Shown: positions 17,343 through 25,766 of the stretch, piece after piece | Numbering within the stretch: the stretch's first letter is position 1 | Layout of the letters: the number at the start of each line of letters is the position of its first letter | NCBI GenBank assembly: GCA_029262995.1 | Contig: JAJCYH010000024.1 | Coordinates: 62,001-126,000, forward strand | Direction of reading: 5' to 3' | Source of the DNA: Saprospiraceae bacterium | GTDB lineage: Bacteria; Bacteroidota; Bacteroidia; Chitinophagales; Saprospiraceae | DNA length: 64,000 nucleotides | The notes under the pieces: model-generated | Seen by the model: only the letters and a program-made list of their open reading frames with translations | The model's database searches: none | What the model was told of the DNA's origin: nothing | Translations under genes and position numbers: made by a program

Positions 17343-17804
17343 TTAATTCTTTCTAATTTTAAGTTGAAGACCATGAAGAAAGTTCCGAAGGAATTGATCT
17401 TTACAAATACGATATTGACTTTGAGTTGGTTTTCTAAAAAGTGCACTTAATTCATGCTTTCCTACTTCAAAATCAACAAGAGTAAAAATGTCTATCATAT
17501 CATCATCTTTTAAGTTGAAAGCAATTTTTAGTTTTCGAAGAATAGTGTTGTTGATAAGAGTCTTTTCTGCTTTGGGTAGTGGACCTTCTTTTTTGCCTCT
17601 TTTTTCAATGATTAACCCGTTTAGAAAACCTGAAAGATCAATATCTCTTAATTTTTCTTGCGCTTCATCATCGTCCTTTTTAAGCCAAGCGTTGAGTTGT
17701 TCTTTTTCAACGACTTTTTCAGTTAAGGCAAATATGGAAATCATTTTCTGGTCAGTATAGTTGAGCGTATATCTTAACCGACGTAGGATGTCATTGTTAT
17801 TCAT
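17343..17804 (-). CDS. DUF1456 family protein (YehS-like)
   Basis: The 153-residue protein is built from two similar halves. Half one (3-70) has NNDILRRLRYTLNYTDQKM and a D-x-x-L-xx-FLNGLIIEKRG ending. Half two (85-150) has INNTILRKLKIAFNLKDDDM and FLRNFLHGLQLKIRK. This is the YehS/DUF1456 family; its biochemical role is not established. It is cytoplasmic with no signal. Coupling to the downstream VOC gene is likely from the 1-bp gap. Confidence 0.85.
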   Translation of the reverse strand: MNNNDILRRLRYTLNYTDQKMISIFALTEKVVEKEQLNAWLKKDDDEAQEKLRDIDLSGFLNGLIIEKRGKKEGPLPKAEKTLINNTILRKLKIAFNLKDDDMIDIFTLVDFEVGKHELSALFRKPTQSQYRICKDQFLRNFLHGLQLKIRKN

Positions 17805-17883
17805 TATTTATTATCGTTATCTAATGTCAAATATAGAGATTGATTTTTGCGAAAAGCAGTAAAGTATAACAACTTTATGAAAA

Positions 17884-18345
17884 TTATAAAATGCCATTAT
17901 AATTGTCCAGAGGATCGGACACAATATCTGGTGCTTACTCTTTCTTCAATATATTGTTAATCCAAGATCGCCTCTCATGGTTAGTAGCTTCTAGTTACCA
18001 TTTCCAAGGCGAGAGGTTATCTCTTGAAATTAGTTTGAATTCTTCTGGGATTTGATTGTTTGAAATATGAATTTGTGTGTTTAGCATATTTTTTCCGACC
18101 CACCAATTAAGTACTGTAAATATACCTTCAGTAATAGAATAAATAATAAGAAATGCCAGTTTGTTGTTTGATGTATCAAAACTGTTTTCTTGATTGAGCC
18201 AATGTGATAATCGGCTAACGGCACAATCATAGGTTTTATTTGCAGAAAAGTTTCCGTCTTTAGAGATTATATATGTTTTAACAGTCCAGTCATCGACCTT
18301 AATAAGTTCTTTAAATCGAATAGTTCTAGGAATGTATGAAGTCAT
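17884..18345 (-). pseudogene. conserved hypothetical gene with two in-frame stops
   Basis: The frame opens with ATG at 18345 and runs 116 codons (MTSYIPRTIRFKELIKVDDW, later LSHWLNQENSF) to a TAA at 17995. The same frame continues with coding character beyond it: LEATNHERRSWINNILKKE, a second TAA at 17935, then APDIVSDPLDNYNGIL and a final TAA at 17884. The complete product would be about 151 residues. No function is known to me. Either it is a recent pseudogene or the first 116 residues are a tolerated short form. Confidence 0.55.
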
Positions 18346-18364
18346 GTGAGAGGAATAATAATTA

Positions 18365-19885
18365 TTAAATTTGGATATTGTGCTCTTTTAATTTCGAATC
18401 ACTATTTGTCTTTGGAGGGTAGATTTTTGAGAATATATAACCAAATAACATCGCAACTGCAAAAGAAGGTGCCAGTACATCTAATGCTTTAAAATAATCA
18501 CCTACGGATTCTAAATTTTGTAGTCCAAATTTGAGAATAATAATGGATAAAAATCCAGAAATCATGGATGCTATAGCGCCTTGTTCAGAATATCCTTTCC
18601 AAAATAGAGTCAAGATTATGACAGGACAAAAACTTGCTGCAATTCCTGACCAACCAAAAATTATAACCCAGAATACTTGCCTATCTGGCGATACTATTGC
18701 AATCACCATTGCTATGGCAAGTGCAATGAAAGCCATGATAATGGTTACAATCCTTGATATTTTAGTAAGACCTTTATCTGTTAGTTCAGGGCGGAATATC
18801 TTTTGATAAAAATCTCTAGTAATAGCACTGGAGGCTATAACTAAAAGTGAGTCAATTGTTGACATAATTGCAGAGAGTACAATTGCTACATAAATGGCAA
18901 TTAATATTAATGGCAAAAAGTTTTCTGTCATCATACTCAAAACATCAGTTGCTCCCACACCAAAAACAGTCTCAGGGTCTTGACCATTTTCTGTAAAGAT
19001 TACTCTAGCTAATATACCTATGGTTACAGCGGCGGCATCAGTCATTAATGTAAATACAATAGCTACCCATTTTCCTTTATCTATTTCCTTTTCATTTTTG
19101 ATGGACATAAATCGTACATAGACCTGAGGTGAACCTAGAAACCCTAGTCCGATCATGGCAAATCCAAGCATGGTAAACACGTTCATCCACATGTCTTCGT
19201 GACCTCCCCAAATACTTGTTAAGGATGGATCTATTGCATTAAGTCCAGTAATAATATCGTGTCCTGAGTCCATTGAAAAATAGACTACAATAGGAAGAAG
19301 TACTAGGCCAAAGAACATTAAAAGACCTTGAAATAAATCTGACCAAACAGCCGCCACAAATCCTCCAATGAAGATGTAAATAAGCACAATGGAAAATCCT
19401 AAAAGAGCTCCATGGAAATAGTTCATTCCTAAAAAGGATTCAAATGCAATTCCTGTAGCATCAATTTGTGAGCTTACATAAATAATAACAAATATCGATA
19501 ATACAGAGGCTGATAATATCCTTAGGGTATGTGTAGTTGATTTAAAATGACTTTGTAAGTAATCAGGGATCGTTATTGAACCATAACGGTCGGATTTATT
19601 TTTAAACTTTTTGGCCATAAAGAACCAAGAAATAAATACACCCAACAGCTCACCCAATACCACCCAATAGGCAGATAACCCGGCAAGCGCACCCATTCCT
19701 GTTAATCCAATAAGTAGCCACCCTGATTCTCCGGTTGCCCTTGCTGAAAAAGCTACGGCCCAGAATCCCATATTTTTCCCACCAACATAAAAATCACTCA
19801 TGCTTTTTATTCGCCTTGATGCGAGGATACCGATAATAAATAGACAAGAAATGTAAATCGCTAAGACAATAATTTTTGTAAGCAT
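18365..19885 (-). CDS. putP: sodium/solute symporter, PutP-type
   Basis: The protein has 506 residues with 13 predicted membrane helices, the normal size for the SSS family. TM2 carries SARATGESGWLLIGLTGMG, the PutP-subfamily version of the Na+ and substrate region. IYVSSQIDATGIAFES and the long AIMSTIDSLLVIASSAITRD segment (TM8, Na2 site serines) are also present. It probably imports proline with Na+, although close relatives use other amino acids. The 3' end lies 20 bp from the start of the decayed 17.9-18.3 kb gene. Confidence 0.88.
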   Translation of the reverse strand: MLTKIIVLAIYISCLFIIGILASRRIKSMSDFYVGGKNMGFWAVAFSARATGESGWLLIGLTGMGALAGLSAYWVVLGELLGVFISWFFMAKKFKNKSDRYGSITIPDYLQSHFKSTTHTLRILSASVLSIFVIIYVSSQIDATGIAFESFLGMNYFHGALLGFSIVLIYIFIGGFVAAVWSDLFQGLLMFFGLVLLPIVVYFSMDSGHDIITGLNAIDPSLTSIWGGHEDMWMNVFTMLGFAMIGLGFLGSPQVYVRFMSIKNEKEIDKGKWVAIVFTLMTDAAAVTIGILARVIFTENGQDPETVFGVGATDVLSMMTENFLPLILIAIYVAIVLSAIMSTIDSLLVIASSAITRDFYQKIFRPELTDKGLTKISRIVTIIMAFIALAIAMVIAIVSPDRQVFWVIIFGWSGIAASFCPVIILTLFWKGYSEQGAIASMISGFLSIIILKFGLQNLESVGDYFKALDVLAPSFAVAMLFGYIFSKIYPPKTNSDSKLKEHNIQI

Positions 19886-20148
19886 AATATTTTATTTGTA
19901 AGCCAGCTGAAGAAAATAAATCACATAGTCGGTTAATTATTTACAGCTGTATATTGCTGAGTATCAGCCAATACTTTTTAGATTTCCTAATGTATCAATT
20001 TTATTAAGACTATTCAAATCATATGCTTGTTAAAAGAATGGAAGTAACATATTCTTAATTCTAAATTTTGCTGGTTAACCTTAATATAAGCAGTCATTTA
20101 TTAATTGATTTGAATTAAGTACTGAATATTTCAAGGTAATGGACATAG

Positions 20149-21060
20149 TTATTTATTTATAACTATCCATTCACATACGTTTCTTAGACCGGTCCAGGCA
20201 TTGGACTTTTTTGGAGAGTAAGTTTTTTGATCGGTAAGTACTTGTTTTGTATTTAGCCATCCTTTCCCGTAACTCGTCTGATTTTCAAGACACCACTCAG
20301 AAACATTTGTATTTAGGTTAAATACGGGAAAGTGTTTTTCATCTATGCAATCTAGGTCTGCTGGGCGTAAAGGACATTTAAAAATCAGGTTGTTGTCTTC
20401 TATGCTTTCTTTTGAACTTAAATAGGCATACATTTTTTTGCATTTTTGGCAGTCTTTTGTTTTACAGTCACTAAAATAAGCATCTAGAGCCTTGTTGAAG
20501 TATGACGAGATAGTATCCATTTCTTGTATAGTAGGGAGCCTATATTGAGGGTAAACAAGTCCCGAGATATGTTTTGAGTTCTCTGAAATGTATTTGGCTA
20601 TCGTAAAAAAGTTATCACGGTTTTGAATAGTTATGTTTGGATTTTTTAATCCTTTTTCTATCAGTATCATTTCAAAGACTCGGTCTGATCGCCATTTGGA
20701 ATAGGCAATAGCTTGATCATGACTAATTCCAACAACTGGAAAATTATCATACTGTCTATTTCTAAGATAGTTACCCATAAGGTAGTCTCCATTTTCTACT
20801 ATACCTAACCATACACTAGTATCTGGTAAGGCTGCCTCCATTTCTGGAGATGTTTTTCCAAATATTCTTTCCGTCCATGCTAAATACTCTTTCCAACTAA
20901 TGTTCGTAATTTCAGTTTTGTCAACAAAGAAATTAGGTTTTATCTTAAAGCCATTTGGCGGACTTACGGGATAGTCTGCTGGATAAAATATCTTATTCGA
21001 TCTATTGCAGGCTAAAAGTAAGAAGAAGCATATACAGCCGATAATTGTTTGTTTAGACAT
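20149..21060 (-). CDS. SUMF1-domain lipoprotein (GldJ/GldK-like family)
   Basis: The protein has 303 residues. The lipobox LLLAC places a lipidated Cys at residue 18. The body follows the formylglycine-generating-enzyme (SUMF1) fold: FFVDKTEITNISWKEYLAW, FPVVGISHDQAIAYSKWRS, PQYRLPTIQEMD and a C-terminal NVSEWCLEN and TGLRNVCEW. In Bacteroidota this domain appears in gliding and T9SS lipoproteins GldJ and GldK, but this copy is shorter and not clearly either. The Cys-rich insertion at about 208-228 (CKTKDCQKCKKM) is unusual and could bind metal or form disulfides. Confidence 0.72.
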   Translation of the reverse strand: MSKQTIIGCICFFLLLACNRSNKIFYPADYPVSPPNGFKIKPNFFVDKTEITNISWKEYLAWTERIFGKTSPEMEAALPDTSVWLGIVENGDYLMGNYLRNRQYDNFPVVGISHDQAIAYSKWRSDRVFEMILIEKGLKNPNITIQNRDNFFTIAKYISENSKHISGLVYPQYRLPTIQEMDTISSYFNKALDAYFSDCKTKDCQKCKKMYAYLSSKESIEDNNLIFKCPLRPADLDCIDEKHFPVFNLNTNVSEWCLENQTSYGKGWLNTKQVLTDQKTYSPKKSNAWTGLRNVCEWIVINK

Positions 21061-21211
21061 AAAATAATTATTTGAATAAGGATAATAATAATTGTTTTAA
21101 CGAAATAGAATAATAAATTATTGAGACTTATAGCAGGAACAAGTGTCATTGAAAATGAAATCTGAATAGTTTGATTTTACTATAAGAAAATGACTCAAGA
21201 GTAATTAATAG

Positions 21212-21306
21212 TTACTCAGTATAAAGTAAAACAGAAGCATATTGTTGTTTTTGCATAATATTGGTCTGATAGATGTACACTCCTGCCTTAATGTCACTAA
21301 TGACTA
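21212..21306 (-). pseudogene. terminal remnant of a T9SS sorting domain
   Basis: About 30 codons on the minus strand read SLVISDIKAGVYIYQTN and YASVLLYTE, followed by TAA. This is the last third of a T9SS type A domain (the 'l..GvYi.qi' strand and terminal strand). The rest of the protein is gone. Confidence 0.45.
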
Positions 21307-21364
21307 AGGAAAGTATACCAAGCTTAATGCCATGCTGAATTTAGTTATAGTTTCATGGTATAAA

Positions 21365-21937
21365 TTAGATGTCAAATTGATCAACTTCAATAAAGTTAGA
21401 AGATATTAGATTATTCAAATTAATATTTCCAATTCTTACCCTTACAAGGCGAAGGGTAGGGAAGCCAACGGCTGCCGTCATTTTTCTGACTTGTCTAAAT
21501 TTGCCTTCGTTTAAAGTTATAGAAATCCAGCTTGTAGGACCATGACGGTCATCTCTTATTTTTTTTGATCTTGGTTTAAAGTTTGGTACAGTTTCTAAAA
21601 TAAAGGATTTGCACGGTAAGGTAATATACTTATTACCTTCAAAGGATATCTCTACTCCCAACCTCAACTGTGTAATTGCTTCCGTACTAATTGATCCATC
21701 TAATTGTACATAATATTCCTTCTCAACTTGTTTACTTCTGACATATTCACTTACATTGCCATCGGTTGTAAGTAAAAGCAATCCTTCTGAATCCTGATCT
21801 AACCGACCAATGGCCATTGTTTCGACAGGGAAATCATGTAGTTCTCCAAGTAGCTTTTTATTTTTTCTCTTACTTTGGTTGGTGACAAATTGAGAAAGAT
21901 ATCCAAATGGTTTGTGCATTATAAAATGTCGGTGCAT
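21365..21937 (-). CDS. rluE: RluE-like 23S rRNA pseudouridine synthase (RsuA family)
   Basis: The protein has 190 residues without an S4 domain, the RluE layout. MAIGRLDQDSEGLLLLTTDG contains the catalytic Asp47, and LNEGKFRQVRKMTAAVGFPT is the conserved RNA-binding and uridine-pocket block ending in TLRLVRVRIG. RluE of E. coli modifies U2457 of 23S rRNA; the same target is inferred. The family is firm; the site is probable. The gene is intact. Confidence 0.88.
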   Translation of the reverse strand: MHRHFIMHKPFGYLSQFVTNQSKRKNKKLLGELHDFPVETMAIGRLDQDSEGLLLLTTDGNVSEYVRSKQVEKEYYVQLDGSISTEAITQLRLGVEISFEGNKYITLPCKSFILETVPNFKPRSKKIRDDRHGPTSWISITLNEGKFRQVRKMTAAVGFPTLRLVRVRIGNINLNNLISSNFIEVDQFDI

Positions 21938-21953
21938 ATTAATTTAGTTGCTA

Positions 21954-22226
21954 TTACCAGCTAGGGTCCATCCATGCATCTAAATCAAGATTTTTCTCCA
22001 TACTAATTAGGCCTAAAGTCATAGATTTAGAACACTCCCGTATAAAAGCCCTTTGCTTCCAGTGTCCAATCACCGTACCGTGATATAGGCAAAGTACAAT
22101 AGCATCCATAGGATTATTATTGTTGGATATGCTTAATGGCCTACTATTGGATTGAGAATAATTCATTCCGTATTGAATCAATAATATAAAAATAATACAG
22201 TATGATAAATTTAATTGATCTTTCAT
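21954..22226 (-). pseudogene. N-terminal fragment of a beta-lactamase-like serine hydrolase
   Basis: The fragment has 90 residues. A signal-like N-terminus (to about 25) is followed by NPMDAIVLCLYHGTVIGHW, then RECSKSMTLGLISMEK. The SKSM segment fits the SxxK motif of class C/DD-peptidase-like hydrolases, preceded by the usual 'G.vi..W' strand. It ends at DAWMDPSW, leaving out about three quarters of such an enzyme. It is therefore likely a truncated, inactive gene. Family recognition rests on this short region only. Confidence 0.4.
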
Positions 22227-22267
22227 GCGCTGAATTGCATTCTTAGGTCTTAGAAATAGTTTTTAGG

Positions 22268-22729
22268 CTAATTCATTTGAATTAACTGAATATAGTTGCC
22301 GTTGTCATCATCAAATACAGCTTCGTAACCATAAGGCATTTTAGTAACTTCTGTTTTAAATAATACGCCTTTCTCTTTGAGTTCATCAATGGTTTTTTGA
22401 ATATCATCACAACTAAAGGTTATGATTGGATAGCCAAGTTCATAGATTTTGTGTTTGAATTCTTTAGCAATTTCTATTCCTCTAGGTTCTGTTGGTTCCA
22501 ATAAAATATTTACGCCTTCACTATCTAGAGGTGATTTTACTACTGCCAAATAATCTTCAGCTGAGAACATTACTTCTTCAAATCCCAATACTTCTGTGTA
22601 ATATTTAAAAGCTTTGGCAGGATCTTTTACGAGAACACTTACCATTGCAATTTTCATCGGATGTTTGTTTTGACTCATAAGTTTAGAATTTATACCAAAA
22701 AAGATAAGAATGTAAATTATAAATTTCAT
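22268..22729 (-). CDS. VOC-family protein with N-terminal signal-like segment
   Basis: The full frame is 153 residues. From Met25 on, the typical VOC start is visible: KIAMVSVLVKDPAKAFKYY, VLGFEEVMFSAED, then GVLFKTEVTKMPYGYEAVF and DDDNGNYIQLIQ. The first 24 residues (MKFIIYILIFFGINSKLMSQ) look like a signal peptide, which would make this an exported VOC protein. An internal start at Met25 would give the usual cytoplasmic form of 129 residues. The substrate is unknown. Confidence 0.8.
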   Translation of the reverse strand: MKFIIYILIFFGINSKLMSQNKHPMKIAMVSVLVKDPAKAFKYYTEVLGFEEVMFSAEDYLAVVKSPLDSEGVNILLEPTEPRGIEIAKEFKHKIYELGYPIITFSCDDIQKTIDELKEKGVLFKTEVTKMPYGYEAVFDDDNGNYIQLIQMN

Positions 22730-22820
22730 AATTATTAAATAGAGATTATTAATGCTGTGATAGTTTCAAAATTAAATTGAGGGATTGGATATTATTAGAT
22801 CTTGTATTAATATAGTACGA

Positions 22821-23510
22821 TCAGCAACCAATAAGACTTCCTACCCTTAGAACAAATTCTTGGTCAACATTTAAATCAAAAGCATTTTTCGCAGGAATCC
22901 AATTGGGCATGTTTACTAGCGAATCATAAAGAAGTTTGTCTAGGTCTTCATCACCTGACGATTGCGTCATTTTGACACGAGTAATCTGTCCTTCTTTGTC
23001 AACGATAAAACTTAAGGTTGCCGATTGTATATTGGAAGCAGCTGATTCAGGAATTTTATCGATAGCATTAACCTTTATGTATTTTTTGAGAAGTTCATAT
23101 CCACCTGTATATTCTGCTTCTTTATACGGAATGACAGTATATTCTGTATGTATTTTTTTAAGTTCATTATTGATCGAAGTATAGTTTGGATAATAAATTA
23201 CATCAACCATGATAACAGAGCCAAGATCTGCGGATGCAAGCAATGATTTTTGATTGTCAATTAGATCGAAAGCATCACCGATAGAAGTAAATTCTGTTCC
23301 GTTACTTTTGATTGTAATTTCTACAGAAGCGTAACTCTTAATCCATGTAGAAGGGAATCCAGGACTGAAATCTGCTAATGTTTCAAGCTTTAATAAATTT
23401 TCTTGTACTATGCTGCGCGTATTGCTATTAATAACCTCATAATCAATGTTTTGGGCATAGGCGGTTAAAGAAATAAATAACAATAAAATTATTAATTTAA
23501 GATCATTCAT
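22821..23510 (-). CDS. exported protein with TonB-like C-terminal domain
   Basis: I choose the ATG at 23510 (MNDLKLIILLLFISLTAYAQ), a clean signal peptide, over the more distal 23573. The mature protein (about 230 residues) has an N-terminal domain of unknown type and a C-terminal TonB fold (about 145-230): IPESAASNIQSATLSFIVDK, GQITRVKMTQSSGDEDLD, NMPNWIPAKNAF, EFVLRVGS. Proteins of this kind in Bacteroidota are periplasmic. The partner is unknown. It resembles the protein at 59-883 only in this domain. Confidence 0.7.
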   Translation of the reverse strand: MNDLKLIILLLFISLTAYAQNIDYEVINSNTRSIVQENLLKLETLADFSPGFPSTWIKSYASVEITIKSNGTEFTSIGDAFDLIDNQKSLLASADLGSVIMVDVIYYPNYTSINNELKKIHTEYTVIPYKEAEYTGGYELLKKYIKVNAIDKIPESAASNIQSATLSFIVDKEGQITRVKMTQSSGDEDLDKLLYDSLVNMPNWIPAKNAFDLNVDQEFVLRVGSLIGC

Positions 23511-23603
23511 ATATGATGTTTTTATAAAGATAGTTATATTCTTAAGCAAGAACAAACTTCTTTTAAATGCCAAGGATATAAGATTTTAGATCAAAACCTA
23601 TAG

Positions 23604-24053
23604 TCATCGCTCCAACTTCTCATGTTTTGGCATCCCAAGCAATGGCTTATGTATGATTGCATGATAACAAAGAGCTATTTTTATGAATATCATTAACTGA
23701 TTTATGGGTATTGTATCATCAAGTTTAGAAAGAATTGCTCAATTGTTTTCGTAGGTAATAAGAATACCGAAAACAGTTTTAAGGGTAGAAACCAATTTGC
23801 TGGTACATTTAAAATAGATTGCATATTGATGGGAAAACTTTATTTCAAGTCAATTAGAATAGTACTTCCAATTTTACTTATATAACTTGGTTCTCCTCGC
23901 TTTAGAGTTTCTACTAACTCTAATATTCTCGTTTTCACTTGCTACTTCGAGGATCAATTTTCGAAGATTTGTTAATTTATTTTGGACATGTTCTGGATTG
24001 GAACTGAATTTTTCCTTAACAGCAGGATTTATATTTAATTTTATTTTGTTCAC
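23604..24053 (-). pseudogene. DUF1801 gene with frameshifts and a stop
   Basis: The full length of a DUF1801 protein can be followed on the minus strand if frames are switched. GTG at 24053 starts NINPAVKEKFSSNPEHVQNK and LRKLILEVASENENI. A shift leads to TLKRGEPSYISKIGSTILID, then another to QYAIYFKCTSKLVSTLKTV, an in-frame stop after ITYENN, AILSKLDDTIPINQL, and the ending YHAIIHKPLLGMPKHEKLER at 23604. Order and spacing match the family (about 150 residues). At least three lesions make it non-functional. An intact DUF1801 gene lies at 44407. Confidence 0.7.
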
Positions 24054-24111
24054 GTTAACTTCTTGAATTAAAGTATTTATTGAGTAAAAACATTATTATG
24101 TGTTTTGAGTT

Positions 24112-24696
24112 TTAAATCCACCTACCTACTTTTTTTTGATACGCTTCATACTCTGTACTAAATTCCTCTTTCAAGAAATTCTCTTCTACATTTATTTGTG
24201 CATTTATAATAATAGTAAAGAGGATAAGTATTATTAGTGTGTACATACTAGGGTAAATTAAAAACAAACCAATGTTTGCAATTACCAATCCCATAAAAAT
24301 TGGATTCCGTGAAACGGAGAAAAGACCTCTAGTTCTCAATTTAGATTTATTTGTTTTATCTATGCCTATCCGCCATGAATTTGCCATTTGAGTTTGTGCT
24401 ACACAAACGATTATTAAAGAAGAAATTAATAGTCCCCATCCAATTTTAAATAAGATATCATTTTGTAAGAAATTAAATGATAGCAAGAACTTATGCCAGT
24501 CAGGCTTAAATGCATATACGCCCAAAAACAGTAATTCTAGTATGCATAACACAGCGAATAACTTTCCGTTAAAGCCACGAGCATTATCAGCATTATTTAC
24601 TTTCAAGGGGTTAATTCCAGTCCACTTCCAAAGTAATAGAGAGCGAAATACAAAAACAAGTAAAAAGTATAATATAAAGAATATAAATAATAGCAT
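24112..24696 (-). CDS. ICMT-like membrane methyltransferase
   Basis: The 194-residue protein has about five membrane helices. The C-terminal half shows the isoprenylcysteine carboxyl methyltransferase/PEMT fold: LRTRGLFSVSRNPIFMGLVI (SAM-binding region with RNP) and INVEENFLKEEFSTEYEAYQ with the typical E-E pair, then KKVGRWI at the end. Bacterial members methylate small molecules such as lipids or thiols; the substrate is unknown. The gene reads complete. Confidence 0.8.
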   Translation of the reverse strand: MLLFIFFILYFLLVFVFRSLLLWKWTGINPLKVNNADNARGFNGKLFAVLCILELLFLGVYAFKPDWHKFLLSFNFLQNDILFKIGWGLLISSLIIVCVAQTQMANSWRIGIDKTNKSKLRTRGLFSVSRNPIFMGLVIANIGLFLIYPSMYTLIILILFTIIINAQINVEENFLKEEFSTEYEAYQKKVGRWI

Positions 24697-24774
24697 GTAG
24701 ACAAATTAATAAGCCAAAGTATCTAATTAAAGATAGGACATTTTAACCAAGCAAATTTAATTTAGGATTCTTTT

Positions 24775-25494
24775 TTAATAAATATCGGTCATGGTAAAAA
24801 TCTTTTTAAACTTATTCGGTAAGCTTGCTTTAATACTAATGAGTTCATTGTTAAAGGGATGCACAAATGTTACGGAATGAGCATGTAGGTAAAGACCTTT
24901 TCCTTTTAAAACCAATTTTTCTAAGTTGTATTGTCTGTCCCCTAGAATTGGATTACCTATTGCCAATAGATGTTTTCTAAGTTGATGTCTTCTTCCAGTA
25001 ATAGGTTTAAGTTTAACTAAATTTAGGAATGTAAATTTATTAGAAAGCACAGTATGACAAAGTGTATAATTTGTTTCTGCATTTTTACCATCAACTTCTG
25101 TAATAATTGTACCTTCCTTTTCCATCTCTCCAATTGTAATAGCATAATAGGTTTTATTTATATTATTACTTTCAAACATTTTATTAAATGCTCTGATACT
25201 ATTGCTTGTTTTGCCAATTAGAAGGATACCTGTAGTAGGAAAATCAAGTCTGTGAACAGGGTGGGGTGTAACAGCATCAGGGAGCTTACTTGCTTTAATA
25301 TTATGATTTAACGCGTTGGCAATAGTTTTAAAATTATTACCACTAACCAACACACCTGCAGATTTATTTATAGCTGCCAAATATTCATCTTCATAAATTA
25401 TTTTGATGTCTAGGTCGTATTTTTTAAAGTTAGTTAACTCTTGAGGTTTTGTAAATTGAATCGTTTCTCCACCTTTTACATAGTCAGCCGTCAT
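24775..25494 (-). CDS. RluA-family pseudouridine synthase, 5' end uncertain
   Basis: The conservative start at 25494 gives 239 residues with the RluA catalytic block HPVHRLDFPTTGILLIG (Asp84) and GRRHQLRKHLLAIGNPILGD. This start cuts through an S4 RNA-binding domain. The frame stays open upstream to a TGA at 25672-25674 and reads THIVPTLHNPLRIQEYGVG, IPTKSSLKKALKKNW and ITINGKTAMTADYVKGG, a standard S4 domain. No ATG, GTG or TTG exists in that extension, so the start is either a rare codon (ATA, ATC or ATT) or has been lost. The short form would lack S4. Confidence 0.78.
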   Translation of the reverse strand: MTADYVKGGETIQFTKPQELTNFKKYDLDIKIIYEDEYLAAINKSAGVLVSGNNFKTIANALNHNIKASKLPDAVTPHPVHRLDFPTTGILLIGKTSNSIRAFNKMFESNNINKTYYAITIGEMEKEGTIITEVDGKNAETNYTLCHTVLSNKFTFLNLVKLKPITGRRHQLRKHLLAIGNPILGDRQYNLEKLVLKGKGLYLHAHSVTFVHPFNNELISIKASLPNKFKKIFTMTDIY

Positions 25495-25766
25495 TGCTGT
25501 TTTCCCATTGATAGTAATCCAGTTTTTCTTTAGTGCCTTCTTTAGACTGGATTTTGTAGGTATTAACTTGAAAATCCCTACGCCATATTCTTGAATACGT
25601 AAGGGATTGTGTAGAGTAGGAACTATATGTGTTTCAGTATGGTCGATATTTAGATTAAGTGTGATTATACTTCACAATTTACAGAATAATGTTTGATCAT
25701 TGTAATTGTCTTATTGTAGTTGAATCTTATTAGTTGTCGACATTGAAAACTTATGGATATGACTTA

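Noticed and set aside
17342-17446. Longer start for the VOC gene at 17446
   Set aside because: The extension overlaps the DUF1456 coding end and lacks homology; ATG 17341 matches the domain start.
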